In this document: piece by piece, positions 25,589-36,415 of the stretch | How positions within the stretch are numbered: position 1 is the stretch's first letter | Layout of the letters: each line of letters opens with the position of its first letter | Source: Carettochelys insculpta | Taxonomy: Eukaryota; Chordata; Testudines; Carettochelyidae | Reading direction: 5' to 3' | Assembly (NCBI RefSeq): GCF_033958435.1 | Contig: NC_134138.1 | Location: 81,268,298 to 81,332,297 of the forward strand | Length of the DNA: 64,000 nucleotides | Translations under genes and position numbers: made by a program | The notes under the pieces: generated by a model | The model's database searches: none | What the model was told of the DNA's origin: nothing | The model's input: only the letters and a program-made list of their open reading frames with translations

Positions 25589-26299
25589 GGCTGCGTCTAC
25601 ACGTGCACGCTACTTTGAAGTAGCGGCACCAACTTCGAAATAGCGCCCGTCACGTCTACACGCGTCGGGCGCTATTTTGAAGTTAACTTCGACGTTAGGC
25701 GGCGAGACGTCGAAGCCGCTAACCTCATGAGGAGATAGGAATAGCGCCCTACTTCGACGTTCAATGTCGAAGTAGGGACAGTGTAGACGATCCGCGTCCC
25801 GCAACGTCGAAATTGCTGGGTCCTCCATGGCGGCCATCAGCTGGGGGGTTGAGAGATGCTCTCTCTCCAGCCCCTGCGGGGCTCTATGGTCACTGTGGGC
25901 AGCAGCCCTTAGCCCAGGGCTTCTGGCTGCTTCTGCGGCAGCTGGGGATCTATGCTGCAGGCACAGGGTCTGCAACCAGTTGTCAGCTCTGTGTATCTTG
26001 TGTTGGTTAGTGCAACTGTGTCTGGGAGGGGCCCTTTAAGAGAGCGGCTTGCTGTTGAGTCCGCCCTGTGACCCTGTCTGCAGCTGTGCCTGGCATCCCT
26101 ATTTCGATGTGTGCTACTTTGAAGTGTAGACGTTCCCTCGCAGCGCCTATTTCGATGTTGGGCTGAGCAACGTCGAAGTTGAACATCGACGTTGCCGGCC
26201 CTGGAGGACGTGTAGACGTTATTCATCGAAATAGCCTATTTCGATGTCGCAACATCGAAATAAGCTATTTCGATGTTGGCTGCACGTGTAGACGTAGCC
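25589..26299 (-). mobile_element. CpG-rich palindromic DNA element, copy 3 (711 bp, inverted)
   Basis: This is the reverse-complement relative of the 7149-7858 element, with ends GGCTGCGTCTACACGTGCA and TGCACGTGTAGACGTAGCC. Flanking triplets are cat and cac. It is the innermost of three nested insertions. Confidence 0.88.
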
Positions 26300-26302
26300 C
26301 AC

Positions 26303-26640
26303 AAGTGTCATAATTCAGCCCGGGCTCCATCAGCATGTGGGGCTGTTGGTAATAGCGGCAGGTTCGTGGAGCCACCCCGACTGCTGGTTTGGCTTCCTGG
26401 ATTTTTTTGATAGGTCTGACGGAGTTCTTTAATCTTCACCTGGCACTGCACAGAGTCCTGGGAGTAACCTCAGGCAGCCATCTTGTGCACCATCTGATCA
26501 CAGATTGCTGAATTTCTCTTGGCCATCCAAAGTCTCTTCACCACCAATTGGACTACCCAAATGGCAATGAGATCAAGAATCTCCTGGTGGGTCCAGTCTC
26601 GGGCTCTCTTGCAAGCCTGAGTAGTGCCAGTCAGATCACT
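26303..26640 (-). pseudogene. Myb/SANT-like (trihelix) coding remnant
   Basis: The translation reads RARDWTHQEILDLIAIW, then KRLWMAKRNSAICDQMVHKMAA and a stop. The same frame continues as GYSQDSVQCQVKIKELRQTY. This is the tryptophan-spaced trihelix pattern (W..qEilDLIaiW, ..vKikeLRq.Y) of the Myb/SANT-like proteins amplified in turtle genomes. The frame has one internal stop, and the expected second helix acidic residues are altered (VVQLVV). It ends where copy 3 is inserted. I treat it as dead transposon coding sequence, not a host gene. Confidence 0.75.
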
Positions 26641-27542
26641 ACCCTGAGTGTTCATGATTGCAGTACAGGGCTACTGAAAATTCCTACCAATGGGGTGCGA
26701 TGGTTAGTGATGCGGTGCGATGGCTACCGACATGGTGCGATGCAATGGGCAAAAAGGATTTTTTCATAATGGACACTCTTTATATCGGCAGGGCTGGGCT
26801 GCTAAATTCCAATCCAAACTTTAATACAAATTCAAATTCAATCAAAATTTCGTGAGCTTACTTTGGCTGTCTTCCTGCACACCTGAGAGGCGTGCACAAT
26901 GAAGCGACCATACTTGGAGGGTGACCACTTAGCTTTGTGGGATACACATGGGACACTCCTGGAGGCTAAGAGATTCGAATTAAGGACAGGATGCTTCCAT
27001 GCTAGCCTTGATTCGAGATTTTAAATTCAAATTTGATGCTACACCTGTCCTGTAATATCAATATGTTATAATTGGCATTATGGTTCAATAAATAGAGTTA
27101 ACAGTATTAAGTGTGAAGACAGTCGTGTTTTAATATCAATCTAACACCGTGAAATTTGAATTTAACTCATAGTGTAGATGCAGTCTGAAAGTGCAGCTGC
27201 TTTCACTTTCGCTGTAGTTGTACCTACGTACAATTTAGAGGTGATGCATGTGTGTGCAATGGCAGGCATGTAGTTTTACTCAAGTAGTTTTCCAGAGGGA
27301 CGCTTATAACTTGTACTTAAGTACATACTTCCTAAAGCAGCTGCACTTTTACTTAAGTAACTTTTTGGGTGCTTTCGCCACCTCTGCTTCAGTAGGTTTT
27401 GTATCAGGCCCATAGGTAGCCTCTTTGGAGACCAAGCACTCATTCTGGATTTCCTTTGACTCCCACCCCCCAACAAACCTCAGGGGCACCCCTTTGTTTC
27501 AGTGAGCTTTCTAAGCCTGGCTTTTCCTTTTCCTGCTGCTGG

Positions 27543-27739
27543 CAGTGTTCGCTGAAAGCTAAGTGCTTGGGTGGCTGCCCAGGAGAGATTCAGGTGCTGC
27601 CCTGGTGATTAGTGGAGCACTCACAGACACCCACAGCTGGGAGCATGTATTTCTATGGGTGGTGCACACCCACCTATGCCTTTGTGCACCTAACAAAATT
27701 TATTCTGCCGCAGCTGGAAAAAAGTTGGAGGGAACATTG
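27543..27739 (-). mobile_element. hAT-type non-autonomous element (inverted copy)
   Basis: It starts CAGTGTTCGCTGAAAGC and ends GGAGGGAACATTG. The flanking octamers GCTGCTGG and GCTGCTGC match at 7 of 8. It is the reverse orientation of the family at 12024-12223. Confidence 0.78.
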
Positions 27740-28796
27740 GCTGCTGCAGTATCACAATATTTTTCAGTCCTGTGGGATGACCAGGGTAGAAAGCTAGGAA
27801 AGGCAATTCAGACCTTCCTGCTCACTCTAACTGTGACACTCTGTTGCCAGAGAGCATCTTTATAATGGGCAGAAAGTAAATATTACATAATGCTTTTTCA
27901 ACTGAGTCACTCAATCAATTTCTATTTATTCAAAGGTTAATCAGAGGTCCCATGCCACTGAGCAACCAACAGAGAAAGCATTTATCTGAATTATCCAAAT
28001 CTTTGGTCTCCTGTGATGGGGTATAGAGACATCACACCAGACAACAAGGGGTGAAGGAACCGCTCTGGGCTCAGTGAGCTCCATCCCACCACATCTGCAA
28101 GGCCAGCACAGGCTGGAAGAGGAGCAGCACAGCTCACTTGTTGGCAGATCACGGAAGACAACAGACCTCCAGCTTCTGAGAAAAAGACTAAGTAAACAGG
28201 AGCTTCCCATACAACAGCTGATTGAGGCCCCCTCTCTCAGGGAAGAGAGGGCAGCTCCTGAGGCACCCTGAGAAGGAATCATGCCCCTTGGTTTCTTATC
28301 AGTTCAGTTTATTTGAATTAATTGCCTTTGCTTTTTGTTCTACTCCAGAAGGGAAATGACTTCAAGGTGCTCTGGTCAGAGGGCCAAGTCAAATAAAGAG
28401 GCAGGCCAGTGTCACGGCAGAAGCTACCATTGGCAGGAGGTATCCAGGAGAGGAAGAACTGCTACGTCATGCCTGGCCACAAGGAAGCCACCAATGGTGA
28501 TTCAACCCCTTCATTGAACCCAAGTCCCAACATACTTCCTCCCAAACCAATGTCTATATTCCTCCTACTTTGGCATGGATGAAAAGCTATTTTATGGATT
28601 TTGGAGTTCTGAACACAGGAGCACAATGGATAAACTCAGTCTGCAGAAGGTATTGATCAGCTCAGGCTCTGGTTATTACTGAATTAATAGGAGCACCATT
28701 AAGTTATTAATTAACTGAAGTGTGCTCTCTTTTTTCTTACCCTTGCATCCCTCAGGCCCACTGTGGCTTAAGAAAAAATAGGCCCCCAATGCCGCA

Positions 28797-28802
<6 letters not shown>

Positions 28803-28834
<32 letters not shown>
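28803..28834. repeat. (TG)n microsatellite
   Basis: About 16 TG units, followed by TTGTGCGCAC. Confidence 0.95.
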
Positions 28835-28836
<2 letters not shown>

Positions 28837-30602
28837 GTGCGCACACTATAAAAGCGCCTTTTCTGCCCTCACATTCTTTCCTGAAAGTGAGAATTTTTGT
28901 CACTCAGTGTTATTCCAAAACTGAAGGGAGGTGATGGAAAAGTCACTTACTGTACTTTCCCACGACCAGGACTAATGCCTATCAATTTTTCAGAAGGCCG
29001 GGTTCAGGAAGCTGTTACTTGCTCCCCAACCAAAGACTGGGAAAATGGTCATTCCTTTTCTCTTTTAAATGGAAACAGCCCTACCACCACTAAAGCATAG
29101 ATTCAAAAGCCAAATAAAGCAAAAAGTTCTATAAAATAAACTAAGTTTGCCTTTAGGTCCATCAATGCTATGACTAACTTGCACTCAGAGAAGCAAGTTA
29201 CAACACAGTTGCCTTCTGACCTGGTAACACCACGGTTAAAATCTATAGTTAAATAGTTTGGGCTGAAAGACTTGGGCATGCCCTGTCTTCACTTGTAAAG
29301 CTTCAATACATGCTTGCAATAACAGAACTGCCTAAGCAAGTATTTCACAGCTACCGATGTAGCAAATACCCTTAAAATAGAAAATATATGGTGACAAAAA
29401 CATGGATAGACCATACATAATGTTCTGTTTTCATTGATATACCATCAGAACACTAATTCATTTCTTTTTTAAAATAAGAACTCTGAATGCACAAGGAAGC
29501 CAGGATCAAGCCTTTATATGAGAAAGTTTCCACTTTAAAAAAGTATTTTGAGAACAGGACCTGTAAAATTCAGGTGCATTATCTTACTTTGTAATGTACA
29601 ACCTCTCTCTTACTTCCCTTAAAATATATTACATTTGGGTGAATACCACTTTGGTGGTTCAAACAGCAACATTAAAGCCTTTTATATTTTTTTAAAATAA
29701 ACACTGTGTTTCAGATTATAGAAAATGATGTAGTACAGGGAAAAGTTACATAGAGCTCAGAAGATGGGGGAAGGCAGAGGAGAAGTCCACACAGTATCAA
29801 ACAGTGATGTAACTAACTAGACTTTGAATGAGGAAGTCTCTTTTCAATGCAATATCTTCCCTTGCTGACAGGAATTTAATTCTGGGGACTAGGGACCTCC
29901 AAATTAAAAAAAAACGTACAGAAAGATCAAGAGAAGTTGAAAGTACTAGGACATTTCAAAAGAAAGTCACATTTTTCTGGCTGGCATAACCACTGGATTC
30001 CGTGTAATATTCTGAGGCAGAAGTCATTCAGAAGATAAGCATGATGTGGAGCATAAACTCATACTTTAACAGAAGTAATAGCCACTAGATGGCACTATGC
30101 ATATTTTAGTAAGCATATTTGCTATCAGATTTTAAATATATGTTGGCATTACGTCAGGCAGACCAACACAACTCAAACACTGGATTTCTGCTGCTCTCTA
30201 CAGAAATTAGCTTTGTCTGTGTATTTATTTGAACAAACACTGCAAGCTTAGAGATTTGGCAGTGTGAGTAATTATGAAGGTTAATTCATGAGACAGGCAA
30301 ATAATACAGAACCTACAGAGAACAAATAGCAAATATTTTTGTGTCGTTTTATATATTGTTATTGCAGTGATAAAACCTCTTCCAGATTTATAAGTTTGTG
30401 TTTTTCCCCAAAACCTAAGCCTGGAGCGCACCACACTTTGCTCTTCTATGGAACTTTAAATATTTTCCTGCATTTTCTCCTGTGACGTCAACAATCTTAA
30501 TGTGCCATGCCCAATTCATTGTTACTCTTTATGCTGTGCATCCATTTATACCAGTACAAATGGGTGCAGTGTATATAAAATGCTGCCAGACAGAATGCTA
30601 GT

Positions 30603-30968
30603 ATTTTGCATCCACTTTGTAGTGTTGCCATCTCTTGTGGATTTTTATGAAAAAAAATAAAACTCCCAAAAAATCCACCATGATCTTTGGCAGTTGCCTT
30701 AAATCCCACATCTGTGAAGGTCTCAATTTTCATTAAAAAAAAAAGAATTCCAGCCCTTATGGCTACAGAGAAAAGCTTGAAAATGTTCACCTACATGTGC
30801 ACTAAAAGCTCAGAAATCAACATGCAAATAAAAAGACTTCAAAATATATTATACTTTAAAAATCTTAGTATTCTTTAGCAGATTTCACGATTTTGGTGTC
30901 TTATAGAGACATACTCATGAGTCATCATGACTCATGATTTTTTAACAATAGGGGTTGGCAGTGCTATA
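30603..30968 (+). repeat. dispersed repeat with GGGTTGGCA end, copy A
   Basis: It shares order and wording with 36150-36415: an A-rich start, CAGCCCTTATGGCTACAGAG, AGCTTGAAAATG, an (A/T)-rich TTTCACGATTTT block, and a final GGGGTTGGCAGTGCT. It is non-coding and the family is uncertain. Confidence 0.6.
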
Positions 30969-31409
30969 AACTGCACAAAGTGAAGAACAAGGATGAATTG
31001 GGCCCAAATACTCATTGTGAAAAAAAATGTCACCTGTGCATTCATTTTGATGGCAGGAAATCTTAAGATGATTCAGTATTTTTTCTTTAATAATATGGAT
31101 AGACTCTGTCCCATTAATATTTTAAATAAGTTAAATTTAATTTTAATTTTGAAATAAGTTAAAAATTTACACTGAACTTAGTGCTTGGGAAAGCTGACAA
31201 ATCAACAGTCCCGATGACTGAATTCCTCTCTTTATCCACACAACAGACACAGCATGGACAGACAGTGTCACCTTCCACCTTGCTCTTCAACCAAGATTGC
31301 TCAGTCCAGAGACATCGCCTTTAGGGCTTATCTACAGTAGGAAAATTTGTATTCCTACAACTACAGTAAACCAGCATCAACCTGTGAGGTAACATACACT
31401 AAGGAAACT

Positions 31410-31839
31410 TAGAGTCATGTTGCACTTTAAAGATTAAAAAAATAATTTAGTAGGTGATGAGCTTTCATGGGACAGACACACTTCTTCAGATCTATAGCCT
31501 TACCAGAACAGACTCAATATATAAAGCACAGAGGTCCAAAAATTGTTGTCAAGATTGGCAAATCAGAAAAATTGTTATCATAGTTAGCTAACCAAATGGA
31601 AGAGCAGAGTGATGATTTGCCAACCTTGATAATTCTTCTGATTTGTCAACTTTGATAACAATTTTTGCACCACTGTGCTTTATATATTAAGTTTGCTCTG
31701 GTAAGGCTATAGATCGGAAGAAATGGGTCTGTCCCATGAAAGCTCATCACCTAACAAATTATTTTGTTAGTTGTTAAAGTGCAACATCACTGTTGTTTTG
31801 TTTCAATGGAATACAGACTAACATGGCTCTGTCTCTGTT
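31410..31839. mobile_element. fold-back Penelope-like tail insertion, 12-bp duplication
   Basis: The target duplication ACTAAGGAAACT is perfect at 31398-31409 and 31840-31851. Between the copies the sequence is an inverted repeat with arms of about 150 nt: GATGAGCTTTCATGGGACAG on the left is the inverse of CTGTCCCATGAAAGCTCATC on the right. The right arm continues to a GGCTCTGTCTCTGTT 3' end. It is non-coding. Confidence 0.82.
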
Positions 31840-32929
31840 ACTAAGGAAACTAACCTTGCTGTAGGTACTCTGGTGAAAATTGCTCTGACATATACACGAC
31901 CCTAAAGGCTAGAGTTTCTAGGCCCATTTAATCCTTGACTGAGAATGCAAGTAGAATGCTAATTACCCCTGTAGTCAGTTGTGGTTTTGTGATATGTGAA
32001 TGTCCCTATCAGTTTTCTCTTCCCAAGCCACATTCTTGCATTTTAAAGGAGCTGCTGTCTCTTTAAACTAAACTGTACATTTTGCATTCTCTCACTTTGT
32101 AATGTACAAACCTTCTCTTACTTCCCTTAAAACATACCGCATTTAGGTAAATACTACATTGGTGGTTCAAACAGCAACATTACAGCCTTTTATAATATTT
32201 AAATAAACACTGTGCTTCAGATTATAGAAAATGATCTATTACAGGGATATTACATGTATTTCACATATTACATTATAGCCTATTTTGTTGTCACATAATC
32301 TTTCCATATTTGCTTTCCTGCCACTGCCAGTTTCCAACGTCTGAGTCAGTAGACAAACCAAGTCCATACACAGGCTAAGGTTAAAGCTGGGTGGGAGGCA
32401 ATCAGAGGATCAGGAGGTGAAGGCTGGAGGAATCAGTAACAGAGCTGTAGCACCTTCAGAGTAGGGCATGGCCAAGAGCACAAGCAGTCTGGAACAAGGC
32501 TTGGGGAAGGCTGGGGCAGGAACAGGAGCTGAGTGATGGGCAGGCTGGAAGCTTAGGGAGTCTGTAATACTGTGAGGCAGCTGGAAATTTCCTGGTCCAG
32601 TAGTGTTGTTGCACAGATTAACCTGCCTCTCTGGTGGAGTCAGTGAAATACCTGTGCATGGGGGTCAGCTGACACAGGTCTAGCCCAGACATAGGCTGCT
32701 GCTGTATGCCTGGATATGGGATATCTTCGCTGGAGGGTGAATCATGGCAGCTGAGTGAGCAGCTGAGGACTGGCTGTGGGTTTGCCTCACACCTAGCGTG
32801 ATGCTGTGGTGAAAAGGGTTATTGTGATCCTTGCATTCACAAAGAAAGAAATCTTGTGTAGGATTGGAGAGGTTATTTTACCACTGTATTTTGCAGAGGT
32901 GTGATTGCTGTTGGAGTATTGTGTCTAGT

Positions 32930-33545
32930 TCTGGTGTGCACAATTTAACAATGGTGTTGATAAATTGGAAAGGGTTCAGAAAAGAGCCACAAGAACAAAG
33001 AGATGGTTAAGGAGTAACACGATCACAGTCAATAAACATCTACAAGGGGAGCAAATATTTAACGTTAGTCTATTCAGTCTAGCAGAGAAAGACATGAAAT
33101 TATTCTTCGGCTGGAAGTTGAAGTTGATAAATTCAGAATGGGAATGAGCTGCACATTTTTAATGGTGAGAGAAATTAGCCACTGGAACAGTTTACCAATG
33201 GTCATGATGGACTCTCCATCACTAACAATTTCTAAATTAAGGACTGGATTGTTTTTTTTTTTTTTTCAAAATTACATCCCAAGAGTTTTAATTGTGAGGA
33301 AGTTCTATGGCCTGTGCTACACAGGTAGGTTTGCCAACTCTGATTGATGCTATCCTGGGAGATTTTATTTTCCCTCAACGTGACGTCATTTCCTTAAAAC
33401 ATCTTATTAAATATCTTCAGGTTTGCTTCCAACAGTCACCGGGAGATTGATGCCAATTCCAGGACACTCCAGGCCAATCCTGGAGGTTTAACAGCCCTAT
33501 ACCCAGGACTACATGATCATAATGGTCTCTTCTGGCCTTTGAATC
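32930..33545 (+). mobile_element. CR1 3' end remnant
   Basis: The protein-like stretch DKLERVQKRATRTKRWL is followed by HWNSLPMVMMDSPSL and the tail TGATCATAATGGTCTCTTCT, which fits CR1 3' ends in reptiles and birds. A hAT element at 33326-33499 interrupts it. Confidence 0.7.
33326..33499. mobile_element. hAT-type element inserted in a CR1 tail
   Basis: The ends are TAGGTTTGCCAACTC and a degraded inverse ending AACAGCCCTA. The flanking octamers TACACAGG and TACCCAGG match at 7 of 8. The CR1 tail resumes on the far side (ACTACATGATCATAATGGTC). Confidence 0.78.
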
Positions 33546-33911
33546 TATTAATTGGGCCCTGAGACTTTGGTTTATACCACGGCCTGTGCAAAATATTACC
33601 AGTAAAGTCACTTCACCTAATAAAGAATGAACTGCTGTTTTGGGTAGCATCAATGGGAAATTTAATATTCATTGTGCAGATATGTAAAAAGTCATATTAA
33701 AGATAACAAAAAGCAGACATGCACCATTGTACATTGAGATCCTGTAATACCTAAAAAAGTCAGGAAATTATTACTAAGGTCAATATTTTATCTTTCAATG
33801 ACCCTATTATTTCCTGGTGTATCAGGTATATAGTAAACAAAATTCGTCTCTGAACTGAAAATTTATAAAAAGAATATTGGCTACAACTCAGAGTCACAAC
33901 AAGCTGAGTTT

Positions 33912-34252
33912 GAATGCCTCTACACTAGCAAGTTCTTTTGGAAAATCTGGCCCTTTTTCGAAAGAACATGTGCAGTGTCTACACACAAAATGCACTCTTT
34001 CGATCCAAAATTGAAAGAACATGGTTGTCTTCTGGAAGCCCTCTTCTGCTCCCAGATCAGAAAGAGTGCCTCCTTTCCAAAGCTTCTGTCGAAAAAAAAA
34101 AAAGCATGTGTAGACACTCTCTGTTGAAAGAGCAGATGGATCTTTCAAGCCACTTTTTCCATGCGTGGACGCACTCTTTTGAAAAGTTTTTTTTCAGAAG
34201 GGATCTTCCGGAAGAACTTATTTTGGAAGATTGCTGTAGTGTAGACGTAGCC
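33912..34252. mobile_element. palindromic DNA element with TCTTTCGA-type body
   Basis: The right end AGTGTAGACGTAGCC is clear; the left end is degraded (gaatgcCTCTACACTAGC). Flanking triplets ttt and tta match at two positions. The body is rich in CTTTCGA and GGAAGA motifs and in inverse repeats. It is non-coding. Confidence 0.7.
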
Positions 34253-34759
34253 TTAATGATAATTATCTTTGAATTTCCTAGATACTGCAAGTGTAAACCA
34301 GGCATCAATAGTATGTTAATCTATCTTTGATGCAACTCTTTCAAAACAAAATGAGCAACACTTAGCTGAGAAAGTGTCTCTCGTGGAAGTATGGGATATG
34401 AAGAATGCCTTCCTTATAATGAAGGGGGCTACTGAAAGATACCCATCAGTGCAAGTGTTGTTTAAAAATGGCAAATAGTTGCTGAGAGGAGGCACATTCA
34501 AGGTCAGGTGCCTTCATGTTTGTTTTACATACAGTTACTGCACAGAAAAGGTGGAAGGGAATTAAGTGGAGAAGGTTCAAGGAAAGAATCAAGAGAAGGG
34601 TCTTTGTGGATTATGGACAGGTGGGTCACAGAGAAGCTGTGGCCTTTGGTCACAAAGATGGTAGACCTGAAGGAGGAGATAATTCATTTAGAATGGAAGA
34701 AAGTCTACATACTTCTTAGACATTCCCCAGAGGTGTTTGACAGCACATAGCAAGAATAG

Positions 34760-35640
34760 AGAAAAGAAATGCAAAGGAAGACCCATGTTTATGCCCTCAG
34801 CTAAAACCTGCCCACTGCATCATCAGTGATTTACAACCCATCCTGGACAATAATCCCTCACTCACAGGCCTTGGGAGGCAGGCCTGTCCTTGCCTGCAGC
34901 CAGCCAGCCAACCCGAAGCAAATTCTCATCAGCAACTATACACCACACAACAGTAACTCTAACTCAGGAACCAATCCCTGCAACAAACCTCGGTGCCAAG
35001 TCTTCCCACATATCTACACCAGTGACACCATTACAGGACCTAACCACATCAGCCACACCACCAGGGGCTCATTCACCTGCATATCGACTAATGTGATATA
35101 TGTCATCATGTGCTAGCAATAGCCCTCTGCCATATACATTGGCCAAACTGTAGTCTCTATGTAAAAGATTAAATGGACACACATATCAGGAACGGTAGCA
35201 TACAAAAACTGGTAGGAGAACACTTCAATCTCCAAGGACAGACTTAAAAGTAGCCATCCTGCAACAAAAACTTCAAAAACAGACTTCAACAAGAAACTGC
35301 AGAGCTACAATTCATTTGCAGATTTGACGCCATCAATCAAGGATTGAACAAAGACCGGTAGTGGCTGGCCAGCTACAAAAGCAGTTTCTCCTCTCTTGGT
35401 GGTCACAACTCCACATCAGCTGCTGGAAGTAGGCCACATCCTCTCAGACTGAATTGACCTCATTAACTCTGGCCTTCCTCTTGATTGGTACTCCCTTCTT
35501 TTCACGTGCCTGTATGTTTATACCTGCCTCTGGAATTTCTACTCCTTGCCTCTGATGAAGTGGGTCTTTGCCATGAAAGTTTATGCTCCAATAAATCCAT
35601 TAGTCTATGAGGTGCCTCAGGACTTCTCGTTGTTATTTAC
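34760..35640 (+). mobile_element. Penelope-like retroelement, GIY-YIG end and 3' tail
   Basis: It encodes NKPRCQVFPHIYTSDTITGP, then GSFTCISTNVIYVIMC and, after a stop, AIYIGQT. IY(V) and YIG are the core of a GIY-YIG nuclease, and the Cys/His-rich stretch before it is typical of Penelope-like elements. ICRFDAINQGLNKDR follows, then the 3' tail with TCTGATGAAGTGGGTCTTTG and CAATAAATCCATTAGTCTAT. RT is absent and the frame is broken, so it is a dead 5'-truncated copy. Confidence 0.8.
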
Positions 35641-36149
35641 CCTCAGTAGCACGTGATACTTCACAGTTCTCCCCTGTTCTATTGTCTGGTAGCTACGGAT
35701 AAATGTTGAGTTCCTAGTGGCACCCACACTTAAGAATTTCAAACACACATTACTCACCAGTTGCTTTGCTCTTTCATGCATATCCATATTTATGAACTTT
35801 TAAAAAGACAGATTTTTAAGACACTTTGGAACAGTTTCAGGATATTGTGTTGCCAATGAATAACTTACAGATTTAATTCTCCATGAAGCATTTGGCTGAA
35901 GAGAATATGCTAAAATAAATCCTCATGAACTTTTGGTTTAAAAAGTTAGCACATGTGTACAGTCTACAAACCCTTTTCTCTTTCTGCTTCCACTCAAAAA
36001 CCTTAGAAACATAGGCTGTCAGCACTAGGCTGTCTTATGCAGTATTCAGCCCCTGACTGAATACTAAAATACCTGGTAGCACTAATCTGTGAATACTTGA
36101 GAACTTCACAGGTGCCAGCGCTCAGAATTTTATCATGAGTCTGATCATA

Positions 36150-36415
36150 TTTCATAAAGCCTCATTTTTGGTGTCATGTGAATATATGAGAATCTGAAGT
36201 GTCATTTAAAAAAAACCGGGAATTTCTAGCCATCCTGGTTACAGAAAAAGGTTTGAAAATGCGACCTAAGCATGCCACAAGGGCTCAGCAAAAACTCCAT
36301 AATGTGTGGGGTTTTTTTTGTAAGATTTCATGATTTTTAAATAAATCTCATTATTTTTAGAGGCCCAGATCACAATTTTTCAAAGAGTTTGGGTTGGCAA
36401 TGCTGTCAAACCTTA
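36150..36415 (+). repeat. dispersed repeat with GGGTTGGCA end, copy B
   Basis: It contains AGCCATCCTGGTTACAGAAA, GGTTTGAAAATGCG, AGATTTCATGATTTTTAAAT and a final GGGTTGGCAATGCTGTCAAA. The sequence is collinear with 30603-30968. Confidence 0.6.

Larger units (their letters stand above)
24586..27185 (-). mobile_element. 2.6-kb Myb/SANT-coding DNA transposon, decayed
   Basis: The 15-bp ends are perfect inverses (GACTGCATCTACACT). On the minus strand the element encodes a degraded Myb/SANT (trihelix) protein near its 5' side, then an acidic linker-like stretch (25300-25574). The motif of the ends belongs to the GGCTnnGTCTACAC group. Myb-like proteins accompany PIF/Harbinger transposons, which fits, but no DDE transposase is visible. 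The 711-bp copy 3 is inserted in it. The flanking triplets tat and tga do not match. Confidence 0.75.
24548..27386. mobile_element. hAT-type element split by nested insertions
   Basis: The ends are 24548-24584 and 27350-27386, reading CAG(A/G)nnTGGnnAAAGnACCCAA and then GTTACTTGAGTA or its inverse. The flanking octamers are ATTCAGTG and CTTCAGTA (6 of 8 identical), as expected of a hAT duplication. The original element was only about 240 bp. The rest is the 2.6-kb element inserted at 24585/24586. Confidence 0.8.
29574..32255. repeat. ~170-bp direct duplication, 2.5 kb apart
   Basis: The copies lie at 29574-29750 and 32081-32255 in the same orientation. They share TTTGTAATGTACAA, TTGGTGGTTCAAACAGCAAC and TTCAGATTATAGAAAATGAT. 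Identity is roughly 85% by eye. Confidence 0.8.

Noticed and set aside
25909..26226. 105-codon frame starting MNNVYTSSRAGNVDV, also seen at 7222-7539
   Set aside because: The frame recurs only because the palindromic element is repeated. It overlaps terminal repeats and is broken in copy 15100-15746.
26303..26640. Host Myb/SANT gene
   Set aside because: An in-frame stop follows HKMAA, and the sequence sits between transposon ends and is cut by an insertion.
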